Of a stretch of DNA of 64,000 nt, positions 7,116 to 15,525 are shown in pieces. The translations under genes and the position numbers were made by a program. Below the pieces are notes generated by a model that was not told where the DNA came from, did not search any database, and saw only the letters and a program-made list of their open reading frames with translations. How positions within the stretch are numbered: position 1 is the first letter of the stretch; every line of letters starts with the position of its first letter. The DNA is from Sphingosinicella sp041916975 (GTDB lineage Bacteria; Pseudomonadota; Alphaproteobacteria; Sphingomonadales; Sphingomonadaceae), in assembly GCF_041916975.1 (NCBI RefSeq), contig NZ_JAYRYK010000001.1, positions 1,054,001-1,118,000 on the forward strand, given 5' to 3'.

Positions 7116-7343
7116 TCAGCTACGCGGCGTTTCCTGGGGCGTTTCGGTGCGGATCGTCTGATCGGCCTGAGACTGACCGATCTGGCGGGGCTGGGCGGGC
7201 GTTTCGTCCTCGGCGAGCCCCTTCTTGAAGCTCTTGATGCCCTTGGCGAGGTCTCCCATCACGTCCGAGATTCGACCCTTGCCGAACAGCAGGATGACGA
7301 CGATGCCGACGATCAGCCAATGCCAGATGCTGAAACCACCCAT
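7116..7343 (-). CDS. tatA: Tat translocase pore subunit TatA
   Basis: TatA oligomers form the protein-conducting assembly of the Tat pathway. The 75-residue product begins MGGFSIWHWLIVGIVVILLF, continues FGKGRISDVMGDLAKGIKSFKKG (the classic FGxGK/R hinge followed by an amphipathic helix) and ends in a polar tail. The frame is open 44 codons further upstream, but the conserved family start is the ATG at 7343. scpB ends 82 bases upstream on the same strand. Confidence 0.96.
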   Translation of the reverse strand: MGGFSIWHWLIVGIVVILLFGKGRISDVMGDLAKGIKSFKKGLAEDETPAQPRQIGQSQADQTIRTETPQETPRS

Positions 7344-7425
7344 GGTCCGTACTCCGTTTCCGCCGTCCGCGATATCGGCAGCGAGTCCGCCTCTGTCTAG
7401 TCCCACATTCGCAAAAATGCGAATC

Positions 7426-8064
7426 CTAGAGAGCCTCGTCGTCCATTTCTTCCTCGGCGTCGGTCTCGTCGACATCCGGGGTTTCGGGCGGCTTTTCGAA
7501 CTGAAGCTGGTTCATCGCAGCGTCGATCGGTTCAAGGAGGCCCGCGGCCTTCAGCTCGGCGAGGCCCGGCAGATCGCGGCGCGTGGAGAGCCCGAAATGG
7601 ACAAGGAAGCCCTGCGTCGTCGCATAGAGCAGCGGCCGCCCCGGCACCTCGCGGCGACCCGCCGGGCGCACCCAGCCCGCCTCCATCAGCACGTCGATCG
7701 TGCCCTTCGAAATCGAAACGCCGCGGATTTCCTCGATCTGCGCGCGCGTCACGGGTTCATGGTAGGCGATGATCGCCAGCGTTTCGAGCGCCGCGCGAGA
7801 GAGCTTGCGCGTCTGATCCTCGTCGCGCCGCAGGATATCGCCGAGGTCCGCCGCCGTCTGGAAATGCCACTTGCCGCCGCGCTGCACGAGGTTGATGCCG
7901 CGCGGCGCATAGCTTTCCGCAAGCGCATCGAGCAGCGGCTGCACGGGCGTGCCTTCGGGCAGGAATTCGGCGATCTGCTCGCGCGTCAGCGGCTTGTCGG
8001 CAGCGAACAGCGTCGCCTCGATGATGCGCTGGAACCGGAGATCGTCGTCAATCGCGTCGCTCAT
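7426..8064 (-). CDS. scpB: Segregation and condensation protein ScpB
   Basis: ScpB binds ScpA and SMC in the bacterial condensin that organises and segregates chromosomes. The 212-residue protein has two winged-helix domains. Conserved stretches include RIIEATLFAADKPLTREQIA near the N-terminus and LSRAALETLAIIAYHEPVTRAQIEEIRGV in the middle, followed by GRPLLYATTQGFLVHFGL. The C-terminal tail is acidic. Its start overlaps the scpA stop by four bases, so translation is probably coupled. Confidence 0.96.
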   Translation of the reverse strand: MSDAIDDDLRFQRIIEATLFAADKPLTREQIAEFLPEGTPVQPLLDALAESYAPRGINLVQRGGKWHFQTAADLGDILRRDEDQTRKLSRAALETLAIIAYHEPVTRAQIEEIRGVSISKGTIDVLMEAGWVRPAGRREVPGRPLLYATTQGFLVHFGLSTRRDLPGLAELKAAGLLEPIDAAMNQLQFEKPPETPDVDETDAEEEMDDEAL

Positions 8065-8822
8065 TGGCGCTTTCTGAGAAAGAGGGGGGCGAAGCTGTCC
8101 GCCTGCGACAGCTCAGTCTTGCCGAGCCGCGTGAGTTCGAGCGCGGCAACGAAGCTGCTCGCCACGCTGGAGCGGCGGAAGTCGTCGTCGGTGATGCCGT
8201 CCGGCAGGAAGCTCGACAGCACGGTCCAGTCGAGCGCGGTGCCGAGCATCGATTCGAGGCGATCCAGCGCCTCTTCGAGCGAGAACACGGGGCGGCGGCG
8301 CACGGCATACTCGCGCGGCACCTGCCGGCCCTTTATTGCGCCGTAGGCCTTCAAGAGGTCGTAAAGTTCGCAGTCCCACGAGGCGTTCTTCACTACACGC
8401 ACGCCCTCGGGCGCGCCGCGCATGAGAACGTCACGCCCGATCTGGTCGCGCGCCATCAGCCGCGCGCCCGCCTCGCGCATCGCATCGAGGCGTTGCAGGC
8501 GGAGTTGCAGGCGCAGCGCCAGTTCCTCGGCGCTCGGTTCTTCCTGTTCCTCCTTCGGCAGCAGGAGGCACGACTTCAGGTAGGCGAGCCATGCCGCCAT
8601 CACGAGATAGTCGGCGGCAAGCTCCAGCCGCAGCTTCTTCGCGTCGGCGATGAAGACGAGGTACTGTTCGACGAGTTCGAGGATCGAGATTCGTGCGAGG
8701 TCCACCTTCTGCGCGCGCGCGAGGTGCAGCAGCACGTCGAGCGGCCCTTCCCATCCCTCGATATCGAGGTTCAGGCGCTCACTTTCGTTGCCATTGAAGT
8801 CGATCGAAACGATCTCGGTCAT
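8061..8822 (-). CDS. scpA: Segregation and condensation protein ScpA
   Basis: ScpA is the kleisin subunit that bridges SMC heads. The 253-residue protein carries WEGPLDVLLHLARAQKVDLARISILEL near the N-terminus, LELAADYLVMAAWLAYLKSCLLLP next, and a C-terminal winged helix (SSFVAALELTRLGKTELSQ). An upstream extension of this open frame runs through nagZ in another frame and is not coding. The start at 8822 overlaps the nagZ stop by four bases. Confidence 0.95.
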   Translation of the reverse strand: MTEIVSIDFNGNESERLNLDIEGWEGPLDVLLHLARAQKVDLARISILELVEQYLVFIADAKKLRLELAADYLVMAAWLAYLKSCLLLPKEEQEEPSAEELALRLQLRLQRLDAMREAGARLMARDQIGRDVLMRGAPEGVRVVKNASWDCELYDLLKAYGAIKGRQVPREYAVRRRPVFSLEEALDRLESMLGTALDWTVLSSFLPDGITDDDFRRSSVASSFVAALELTRLGKTELSQADSFAPLFLRKRQ

Positions 8823-9826
8823 GCAGCGGAGACTAACAGCGCGTCCCGCCTCGCGACAAGCGCCGCGACATCGGTTTCGCCCTCGGCCTGCGCCCACGCC
8901 ATCGCGCGTGCCAGCCGGTCGAGCGCCTGCGGCGCCATCGGCGGCGCGGTTTCGCAAAGTATGGCGTTCTCCGCGAAGTCGCCGCTGCAGTGGAGCGCGA
9001 GGTCGCAGCCCGCCGCGAGCACGCCCGCGAGCCGCTCCGGGAGCGTACCGCCAAGTGCGCTCATGCCGAGGTCGTCCGCCATCAGCAGCCCGTCGAAGCC
9101 GATCGTGCCGCGAATCGTCTGTTCGACGACGATCTTCGACTGCGAAGCACAGGCATCCGGATCGAGCGCCTGGTAGAGCACATGCGCGGTCATCGCCATC
9201 GGCGCGGATGCGAGCGCGCGGAACGGCGCGAAATCGGCTTCGAGTGCGGCGCGGTCGGCCGAGACCACAGGCAGTTCGAGGTGGCTGTCCGCCGCTGCGC
9301 GCCCGTGCCCCGGGATGTGTTTGACGACGCCGACGACACCGCCCGCGCGAAGCCCGCGCAGCGTCGCGTCGCCGAGCGAGGCGACTGCACCCGGTTCCAG
9401 CGCATAGGCGCGGTCGCCGATGATGTCGTGCGCGCCCGGCACCGGCACGTCGAGCACCGGCAGGCAATCGACGCTGATGCCGAGTTCGGCGAGCGTGAGG
9501 GCGATCGCCTTGGCATTCAGACGCGCGGCCTCGATGGCCGTGACCGGCGCTATGCCGAACACCTCGCCGAAACGCCGCGCGGGCGGAAACAGCGGCCAGT
9601 GTGGCGGCCCGAGCCGCGCGACGCGCCCGCCTTCCTGATCGATGAGGATCGGCAGATCATCGCGCCCCGAAAGCGCACGGAGGTCGGCCGTCAGCGCCCG
9701 CACCTGCTCAGGCGTGTCGATGTTGCGTGCAAACAGGATGTAGCCCGCCGGGTCCGCCGCCTTGAACAGCGCGCGTTCGTCGGCTGTGATCGTCAGGCCC
9801 GAAAGGCCGAGCAGCAGCGGCGTCAC
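8819..9826 (-). CDS. nagZ: Beta-N-acetylhexosaminidase NagZ (peptidoglycan recycling)
   Basis: NagZ removes N-acetylglucosamine from anhydro-muropeptides during cell-wall recycling in the cytoplasm. The 335-residue glycoside hydrolase family 3 protein shows PILIDQEGGRVARL, the substrate-binding KHIPGHG loop with the catalytic His, and the nucleophile region GFDGLLMADDLGM. No signal peptide is present, which fits a cytoplasmic enzyme. The start codon is GTG at 9826, seven bases after the upstream SPOR gene stop. Confidence 0.95.
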   Translation of the reverse strand: MTPLLLGLSGLTITADERALFKAADPAGYILFARNIDTPEQVRALTADLRALSGRDDLPILIDQEGGRVARLGPPHWPLFPPARRFGEVFGIAPVTAIEAARLNAKAIALTLAELGISVDCLPVLDVPVPGAHDIIGDRAYALEPGAVASLGDATLRGLRAGGVVGVVKHIPGHGRAAADSHLELPVVSADRAALEADFAPFRALASAPMAMTAHVLYQALDPDACASQSKIVVEQTIRGTIGFDGLLMADDLGMSALGGTLPERLAGVLAAGCDLALHCSGDFAENAILCETAPPMAPQALDRLARAMAWAQAEGETDVAALVARRDALLVSAA

Positions 9827-9833
9827 GCGCGGC

Positions 9834-10754
9834 TCAGCGCACGATCACGCACTGTTCGCCCGCCGCCTGCACGGCCGCGCAGACACTGCCCGCCTGCGCT
9901 TCGGAGGCGATACCGCCCGCGCGCAGACGGTAAAGCGTCTTGCCGCCGCTTTCGACCGGCTGCACCGACTTGCGAAGGCTGCCGAGCGCGCCGACGCGTC
10001 CCGACAGCTTCGACCAGACCTGATCGGCGCTCGCCGTGCTGTTGAACGCGCCGAGCTGCACGGTGACGCTGCCCGACGCCTTGGCAGGCTCGGGTTTCGC
10101 GGCCGTAACCTTCACCGGCGCAGGCTTGGCCGGCTCCGGCTTCGGCGCCTCCTTCTTCGGTGCGGGCTTCGGCGTCTCCACCTTCTGCACCGGCTTCGGC
10201 GCTTCCTTGACCGAGGCCTTGGCGATCGGCTTTTCCACCGGCTTCGGCAGGGCCTTCTCGGCCACCTTCGGCTGCACCTTCTCGGCAGGAAGCACCTTCT
10301 GCGCGGGCGGCGGTACCGTTACGCGCGCCGCCGTGCCGGGCTCAGGCACCGGCGCACTCTGCACGGGCGCTGCCGGAATGACAGGCACGGGCTCTTCGGG
10401 GATCACGTCGAGCGCGAGTTCCCCACCCGGGTCCTGCCCCTCGGCAACCGAGTGCGTCAGGCTGTCAGCATCCACATCGAGCCCGCCGGGATCGTCGGGG
10501 CGGACCTTGTAGGCTCCCTCCGGCGCCTGAATGAGCGGCACTTCATCCACGGCGGCGATGTTGTCGGTCGTGCGTCCGCCGCCAATCCAGTCGGCAACAA
10601 ACCAGAGCACGGCAACGAGCGCCACGATCGCGGCGCCCACGATGATCAGGCCGCGGTAAGGAAATCCGCCGCTTTCCTCTTCATCTTCGGGTTCTGCGGG
10701 TTCGAGCCACGGCAGCGCTTCGTCTTCCTCGTCGTCCCGGTAGCCGCGCGCCAT
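9834..10754 (-). CDS. SPOR-domain membrane protein
   Basis: A 306-residue bitopic inner-membrane protein. The first 33 residues are acidic and cytoplasmic, a membrane helix spans about 35-56 (YRGLIIVGAAIVALVAVLWF), then comes a long Pro/Lys/Ala-rich periplasmic linker (about 115-225) and a C-terminal SPOR domain (about 228-306, SVTVQLGAFNSTASADQVW). SPOR domains bind glycan strands stripped of stem peptides at the division site. Its place between argS and nagZ is conserved in alphaproteobacteria. Low-complexity repeats in the linker explain the open frames on the other strand. Confidence 0.9.
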   Translation of the reverse strand: MARGYRDDEEDEALPWLEPAEPEDEEESGGFPYRGLIIVGAAIVALVAVLWFVADWIGGGRTTDNIAAVDEVPLIQAPEGAYKVRPDDPGGLDVDADSLTHSVAEGQDPGGELALDVIPEEPVPVIPAAPVQSAPVPEPGTAARVTVPPPAQKVLPAEKVQPKVAEKALPKPVEKPIAKASVKEAPKPVQKVETPKPAPKKEAPKPEPAKPAPVKVTAAKPEPAKASGSVTVQLGAFNSTASADQVWSKLSGRVGALGSLRKSVQPVESGGKTLYRLRAGGIASEAQAGSVCAAVQAAGEQCVIVR

Positions 10755-10755
10755 C

Positions 10756-12492
10756 TCAGTGCATCTCCTCGACCGGCGTTACACCCATGACATGCAGGCC
10801 GTTCGCGATAACCTGCCCCAGCCCGCGCGCCAGCGCCAGCCTCGCGTTGGTGATGCCGGCATCGTCCGCGATCAGATAGCGCTTCGAAGGATCATCGTTG
10901 CCCCGGTTCCAGTTGGCGTGGAACGCAGCGGCGAGATCGCCGAGGTAGAAGGCGATGCGGTGCGGTTCGTGTGCGTTCGCCGCAGCCTCGACGATGCGCG
11001 GCCACTGCGCGGCAAACCGCACGAGATCGAGTTCGGTCTCATCGAGCCGGGCGAGATCAGCCGCAGACGGCACGCCGATGGTAAAGCCCGCCTCCGCCGC
11101 GCGCCGCGCCAGCGAATGGATGCGGGCGTGCGCGTACTGCACGTAGAAAACCGGATTGTCCTTCGATTGCTCGACAACCTTGGCGAAATCGAAGTCGAGC
11201 GGTGCATCGGCGCGGCGCGTCAGCATCATGAAGCGCACGACGTCCTTGCCCACTTCGCGCACCACGTCCGCCAGCGTGACGAACGAACCCGAGCGCTTCG
11301 ACATCTTCACCGGCTCGCCAGCGCGGAACAGGCGCACCATCTGCACGAGCTTCACGTCGAACGGCTTGCCGTCGGTAAGCGCCGCGACCGCCGCCTGAAT
11401 CCGCTTCACCGTACCCGCGTGATCGGCGCCCCAGATGTCGATGAGCTGGTCGGCGCGCTCGGCCTTGCGCTTGTGATACGCCATGTCTGCGCCGAAGTAC
11501 GTCCACGAACCGTCCGACTTCTTCAGCGGCCGGTCCACATCGTCGCCGAATGCCGTCGAGCGGAACAGCGTCAGTTCCACGGGCTCCCAGTCATCGGGAA
11601 GCTCGCCCTTCGGCGGCTCCAGAACGCCTTCGTAGACATAGCCCTTGGCCCGCAGTTCAGCCTCTGCGCGGTCCGCTTCACCCGCCGCCTGCACCTCGGC
11701 TTCCGACGAGAACAGATCGTGGTGGATGCCGAGCAGTGCAAGGTCCGCCTTGATGAGCGCCAGCATGGCGTCGACGGCGCGGGTGCGGAACAGCGCCAGC
11801 CATTCCCCCTCAGGCTGGCCCACGTAAGCATCGCCGAATTCGGCCGCGAGCGCCGCGCCCGCCGGCTTCAGATAGTCGCCCGGATAGAGGCCTTCGGGGA
11901 TCTCGCCGATATCCTCGCCCAGCGCCTCGCGGTAGCGCAGGTGCGCCGAGCGTGCGAGCACGTCCACCTGCCCGCCTGCATCGTTCACATAATATTCGCG
12001 CGTAACCTCGTGGCCCGCGAATTCGAGCAGCGCGGCGAGTGCGTCGCCGACCACCGCGCCCCGGCAGTGGCCCATGTGCATCGGCCCCGTGGGGTTCGCC
12101 GACACGTACTCGACGTTGACGTGAACGCCTTTGCCAAGCCCCGTGCGGCCATAGTCGCCGCCCGCAGCGAGGATGGCGTTCAACTCGCCGATCCAGACCG
12201 CGGGATCGAGGCGGATGTTGATGAAGCCCGGCCCTGCCACGTCCACCGATGCGACACCCGCCGCCTTGGCGAGCTCTCCAGCCAGCGGCTCGGCGATGGC
12301 GCGCGGGGCCTTGCCCGCGGGTTTCGCGAGCACCATCGCGGCGTTGGTGGCGAGGTCGCCGTGCGACGGATCGCGCGGCGGCTCCAGCGCCACCGCCTTG
12401 CGGTCGAGCCCGGCCGGGATCGTCCCCGCCGCTTCCAGCGCATCGAGCGCGGCGTGGACCGCCGCCGTATAGGTTTCAAAAACAGTGCTCAC
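10756..12492 (-). CDS. argS: Arginyl-tRNA synthetase
   Basis: ArgS charges tRNA-Arg with arginine. The 578-residue class I synthetase has the N-terminal Add-1 domain, the HIGH-like motif in SANPTGPMHMGHCRGAVVGD, KMSKRSG in the KMSKS position, and a C-terminal helical anticodon-binding domain. The GTG at 12492 is taken as start because it begins the usual family N-terminus (VSTVFETYTAAV); a TTG eight codons earlier is possible. It ends one base before the SPOR gene start. In related genomes dgt lies directly upstream, whereas here a diguanylate cyclase gene intervenes. Confidence 0.96.
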   Translation of the reverse strand: MSTVFETYTAAVHAALDALEAAGTIPAGLDRKAVALEPPRDPSHGDLATNAAMVLAKPAGKAPRAIAEPLAGELAKAAGVASVDVAGPGFINIRLDPAVWIGELNAILAAGGDYGRTGLGKGVHVNVEYVSANPTGPMHMGHCRGAVVGDALAALLEFAGHEVTREYYVNDAGGQVDVLARSAHLRYREALGEDIGEIPEGLYPGDYLKPAGAALAAEFGDAYVGQPEGEWLALFRTRAVDAMLALIKADLALLGIHHDLFSSEAEVQAAGEADRAEAELRAKGYVYEGVLEPPKGELPDDWEPVELTLFRSTAFGDDVDRPLKKSDGSWTYFGADMAYHKRKAERADQLIDIWGADHAGTVKRIQAAVAALTDGKPFDVKLVQMVRLFRAGEPVKMSKRSGSFVTLADVVREVGKDVVRFMMLTRRADAPLDFDFAKVVEQSKDNPVFYVQYAHARIHSLARRAAEAGFTIGVPSAADLARLDETELDLVRFAAQWPRIVEAAANAHEPHRIAFYLGDLAAAFHANWNRGNDDPSKRYLIADDAGITNARLALARGLGQVIANGLHVMGVTPVEEMH

Positions 12493-12655
12493 GACCAGGC
12501 CTGCTATCTGCAAAGATGAGATTTGCCCGGGGCCTTACACCGCTTTCACCGCGCGCGCCAAGCATCCGTCGCCGTTTCCGGGCCGGAGCGCGCCGCAGGC
12601 GCCCGGCGCATTTCGAAATTCATCCGTAACGGTTTCTTATCGCCCTCAGCGCATG

Positions 12656-12675
12656 GTGGGCTGACAAGAGCCCAC
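12656..12675 (+). other. Hairpin in the diguanylate cyclase leader
   Basis: GTGGGCT (12656-12662) pairs perfectly with AGCCCAC (12669-12675) across a six-base loop, 27 bases before the start codon at 12703. It could influence translation or be chance; no T run follows. The rest of the 210-base argS/cyclase gap shows no clear promoter. Confidence 0.35.
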
Positions 12676-12702
12676 TTCCAAGAGTATGCGTGCGCCGTCC
12701 CT

Positions 12703-14364
12703 ATGTACCGCGTAATTGCCTTTGCATTTCTATTGCTTATCGCCGCCGCAGCGGGCGGTGCAGCGCGCGCGGATGCTCGCTTTTGCCATGCGGTAACGGA
12801 CCTTTCGGTTGCGAGCCCGGACGCGTTCGAGTGTTCAGCGGAGCCCGCGGACTACCGGCAGCGTAGCCTGTGGCTGAAGATCGATGCGCCCGCCGATTCG
12901 CGGATCGTCTATGTTCATCAAACGCGCTTCGAGCGGCTGACGGCGGTTTTCCTGTACGCAGACGGCCGAAGCGCTTCCCAAACCGTGCGCCGCGGCAACT
13001 ACGGAACACACTGGCGGATCGGCGGGCAGATCGCGTTCGAGCCGCCGATGCTCGCCGCGCCGGTCAAGACCGTGCTTCTACGTTTCGACGGGCTTGCGAG
13101 CCACGAACTGCTCAGAATCCGTCTGCCCGACCCTGATGAAGCCAACGCGCAGGCGGCCGTGTTGCCGGTGGTCGTCGGCAGTGCGATCACGCTGCTCGCG
13201 CTCGGCGCGCTTTACACGCTTTCGGTCGGGGTGGCGCTGCGCCGCATATATCTGCTGTGGCATGGGCTCTGGGCGGTCACGATGGTCGCGTGGGGCCTGC
13301 TCTGGTCGCAGCTCGCGCTGATCGTGGCGCCGAGCCTCGCGGGGTGGTCGTCGCAGATCTGCACCTTCCTCGCCTGCCTTGCCGTTACGCTCGCCACCGT
13401 CAGCGGCGTGATGGCCCTGGGCAAGGACATGGGGCCGCGCGCGCTCCGCATCGGTACGCTCGCGCTGGGTCTCTTCATCATGCCTTTCGGCATTCTCGTT
13501 TCGCTGGAAACGGGGCCGGCGCTTGGCTGGCAGGTCGGCGTTCTCGGCGCCCTTACACTTTCAGTGCTCGCGCTTGTGACGCTCAGTCTCGTCAACGCCT
13601 GTCGTGCCGGAAACGCCGACGCGAAGGCGCTTGCCTGGGCTTGGGCGCTGCCGATGGCAACGCTCGCGCTGGTTCAGGTCGTCAATGTGAACGACTGGCT
13701 CTATGGCGGCGGCTCGCAGGTGGTGATGCTCGTCGCCGCGGCATTGCAGACCGTGTGGCTATCGATCGCCGTCACGCTGCGGATCGCGCACCTCCGCGAA
13801 GAGCGCGACAGGGCGCGCGCGGCCGAAGCGCGGATGAGCGAGCTTGCGAGCCGCGATGCACTCACGGGCCTGCTCAACCGGCGCGGTTTTGTGGACCGCG
13901 CCGAGTTCATGATCGAAGGCCGCGCCGCGCCGGGCGAGCACTTCGGCCTGCTTCTGATCGACGTCGACCATTTCAAGCGCGTCAACGACAGCTATGGACA
14001 CGAAGCCGGCGACGCCGTGCTGTGCCGGATCGCGCGCCGCCTCGAACGCTGGGAAGGGCCGCTGTGTGTCGCAGGACGCATCGGCGGCGAGGAATTCGTG
14101 CTCGGCGTCACTGGACTTACGCCCATCGGCATCCGCCAGTTCGCCGAAAGCGTGCGGCGCGGCATCGCCGATCTGCAGCACCCCGAGCTTCGCACTGGCC
14201 ATGCCGTCACGGTCAGCATCGGGGTCGCATCGGCGGACCATGCGCTCAGCTTCCAGCGCCTCTACGGCTGGGCCGATGAGGAGCTCTACCGGGCTAAGGC
14301 GAACGGTCGGAACCGCGTGATCTTCCGGGGAAGCGACCGCAACGCGCAGGCGGTCGCGCTCTGA
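12703..14364 (+). CDS. Membrane diguanylate cyclase with 7TMR-DISM-type sensor region
   Basis: This enzyme should make cyclic di-GMP from two GTP. The 553-residue protein has a signal peptide or first helix (about 1-23), a periplasmic domain of about 150 residues, roughly seven membrane helices (about 155-355), a short coiled linker, and a C-terminal GGDEF domain with LTGLLNRRGF, DVDHFKRVNDSYGHEAGD and the active motif GGEEF near residue 460. The inhibitory RxxD site expected five residues before GGEEF is not present (PLCVAGRI instead), so product feedback at that site is unlikely. It converges on dgt, with adjacent stop codons, and sits between argS and dgt, which are neighbours in many relatives. 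Confidence 0.92.
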   Translation: MYRVIAFAFLLLIAAAAGGAARADARFCHAVTDLSVASPDAFECSAEPADYRQRSLWLKIDAPADSRIVYVHQTRFERLTAVFLYADGRSASQTVRRGNYGTHWRIGGQIAFEPPMLAAPVKTVLLRFDGLASHELLRIRLPDPDEANAQAAVLPVVVGSAITLLALGALYTLSVGVALRRIYLLWHGLWAVTMVAWGLLWSQLALIVAPSLAGWSSQICTFLACLAVTLATVSGVMALGKDMGPRALRIGTLALGLFIMPFGILVSLETGPALGWQVGVLGALTLSVLALVTLSLVNACRAGNADAKALAWAWALPMATLALVQVVNVNDWLYGGGSQVVMLVAAALQTVWLSIAVTLRIAHLREERDRARAAEARMSELASRDALTGLLNRRGFVDRAEFMIEGRAAPGEHFGLLLIDVDHFKRVNDSYGHEAGDAVLCRIARRLERWEGPLCVAGRIGGEEFVLGVTGLTPIGIRQFAESVRRGIADLQHPELRTGHAVTVSIGVASADHALSFQRLYGWADEELYRAKANGRNRVIFRGSDRNAQAVAL

Positions 14365-15525
14365 TCAGATGATCGCGCCCGGCGGGAAGGCGATTTGTCC
14401 GCCCAGCGCCTCGAAGCTCTTCAGCGCATAGCGATCGGTCATGCCCGCGATGAAATCGGCGATGTGGCGCGCGCGCGCCGGTTCAGCTTCGGGCAGGCGC
14501 GCCAACCAATCTGCGGGCAGCTTCGAAGGGTCGTCGTGAAGCGTGTCGAACAGTTCGCCCGTCACCGCGGCGGCAGGCTCGCGCATCGCGAGATTGCGCG
14601 CGTGGAAATACATGTTCGCGTAGAGGAAACGCTTGAGGTCACGCTCGGCCGCCTGCATCGCCTCGGAGAAGCTCACAACCGGCGCACCGGCACCGCGGAT
14701 GGCATCCACATCGTTGGGCGCAAGCGCAGCGAGACGCCGGGCGGTTTCGTCGATCAGGTCGTCGGCCATGCGCCCGATCTGGAACCGCACGAGTTCTGCG
14801 GCGAGCCTGTCGTCCGGCGCACCGGGATGCCGGGCGCGCACTGCGTCCAGACATTCGGCGACGAGCGGCACTGCCGCCGCGACCTCGCCGAGTGTGAACA
14901 GCCCCGCGCGGAGGCCGTCGTCGAGATCGTGATTGTCGTAGGCGATATCGTCCGCGAGCGCTGCAAGCTGCGCCTCCGGTCCAGCGTGCGTCCCAAGATC
15001 GAGATCGTGGAGCGCGTTATAGTCGCCGAGCGCCCAGCCGGGCGATGCGACCGGGCCGTTGTGCTTTGCGAGCCCCTCCAGCGTTTCCCACGACAGGTTG
15101 AGCCCGTCGAAATCGGCGTAGCGGACCTCGAGCGTGGTCAACATGCGGATCGTGTGCCCGTTGTGGTCAAACCCGCCCCACGGCGCCATGCGCGCCGCAA
15201 GCACATCCTCGCCGACATGGCCGAACGGCGGATGCCCAAGGTCGTGCGCAAGGCAGAGCGCTTCGGTCAGGTCTTCATTAAGCTGCAGCGTACGCGCGAT
15301 GGCGCGGCCGATCTGCGCGACTTCCAGGCTGTGTGTCAGCCGCGTGCGGAAGTGGTCCCCGTCCGGCGAGACGAACACCTGCGTCTTGTGCTTGAGACGG
15401 CGGAAGGCGGTTGAATGGATGATACGGTCGCGGTCGCGCTGAAACGCATCGCGGCGCGTACTCGGGCTTTCGAAATGAAGCCGCCCCCGCGAGACGGCGG
15501 GGTTCGAGGCGTACGGCGCCAGCAT
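14365..15525 (-). CDS. dgt: Deoxyguanosinetriphosphate triphosphohydrolase-like protein (HD domain)
   Basis: Dgt-type enzymes hydrolyse dNTPs to deoxynucleosides and triphosphate. The 386-residue protein shows RDRDRIIHSTAFRRLKHKTQV, the nucleotide-binding region LTHSLEVAQIGRAIA and the metal-binding HD motif in AHDLGHPPFGHVGE. A longer in-frame opening upstream lies over the TPR gene and is not used; the family-typical start is the ATG at 15525, which overlaps the upstream stop by one base (TGATG). The length fits the dGTPase-like type 2 subfamily. Confidence 0.93.
   Translation of the reverse strand: MLAPYASNPAVSRGRLHFESPSTRRDAFQRDRDRIIHSTAFRRLKHKTQVFVSPDGDHFRTRLTHSLEVAQIGRAIARTLQLNEDLTEALCLAHDLGHPPFGHVGEDVLAARMAPWGGFDHNGHTIRMLTTLEVRYADFDGLNLSWETLEGLAKHNGPVASPGWALGDYNALHDLDLGTHAGPEAQLAALADDIAYDNHDLDDGLRAGLFTLGEVAAAVPLVAECLDAVRARHPGAPDDRLAAELVRFQIGRMADDLIDETARRLAALAPNDVDAIRGAGAPVVSFSEAMQAAERDLKRFLYANMYFHARNLAMREPAAAVTGELFDTLHDDPSKLPADWLARLPEAEPARARHIADFIAGMTDRYALKSFEALGGQIAFPPGAII

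Noticed and set aside
10759..12519. Long open frame of about 586 codons antisense to argS
   Set aside because: It mirrors argS exactly, has Arg/His-rich composition, and no family features. Such shadows are common in GC-rich coding DNA; the same applies to the long plus-strand frame over glnE.
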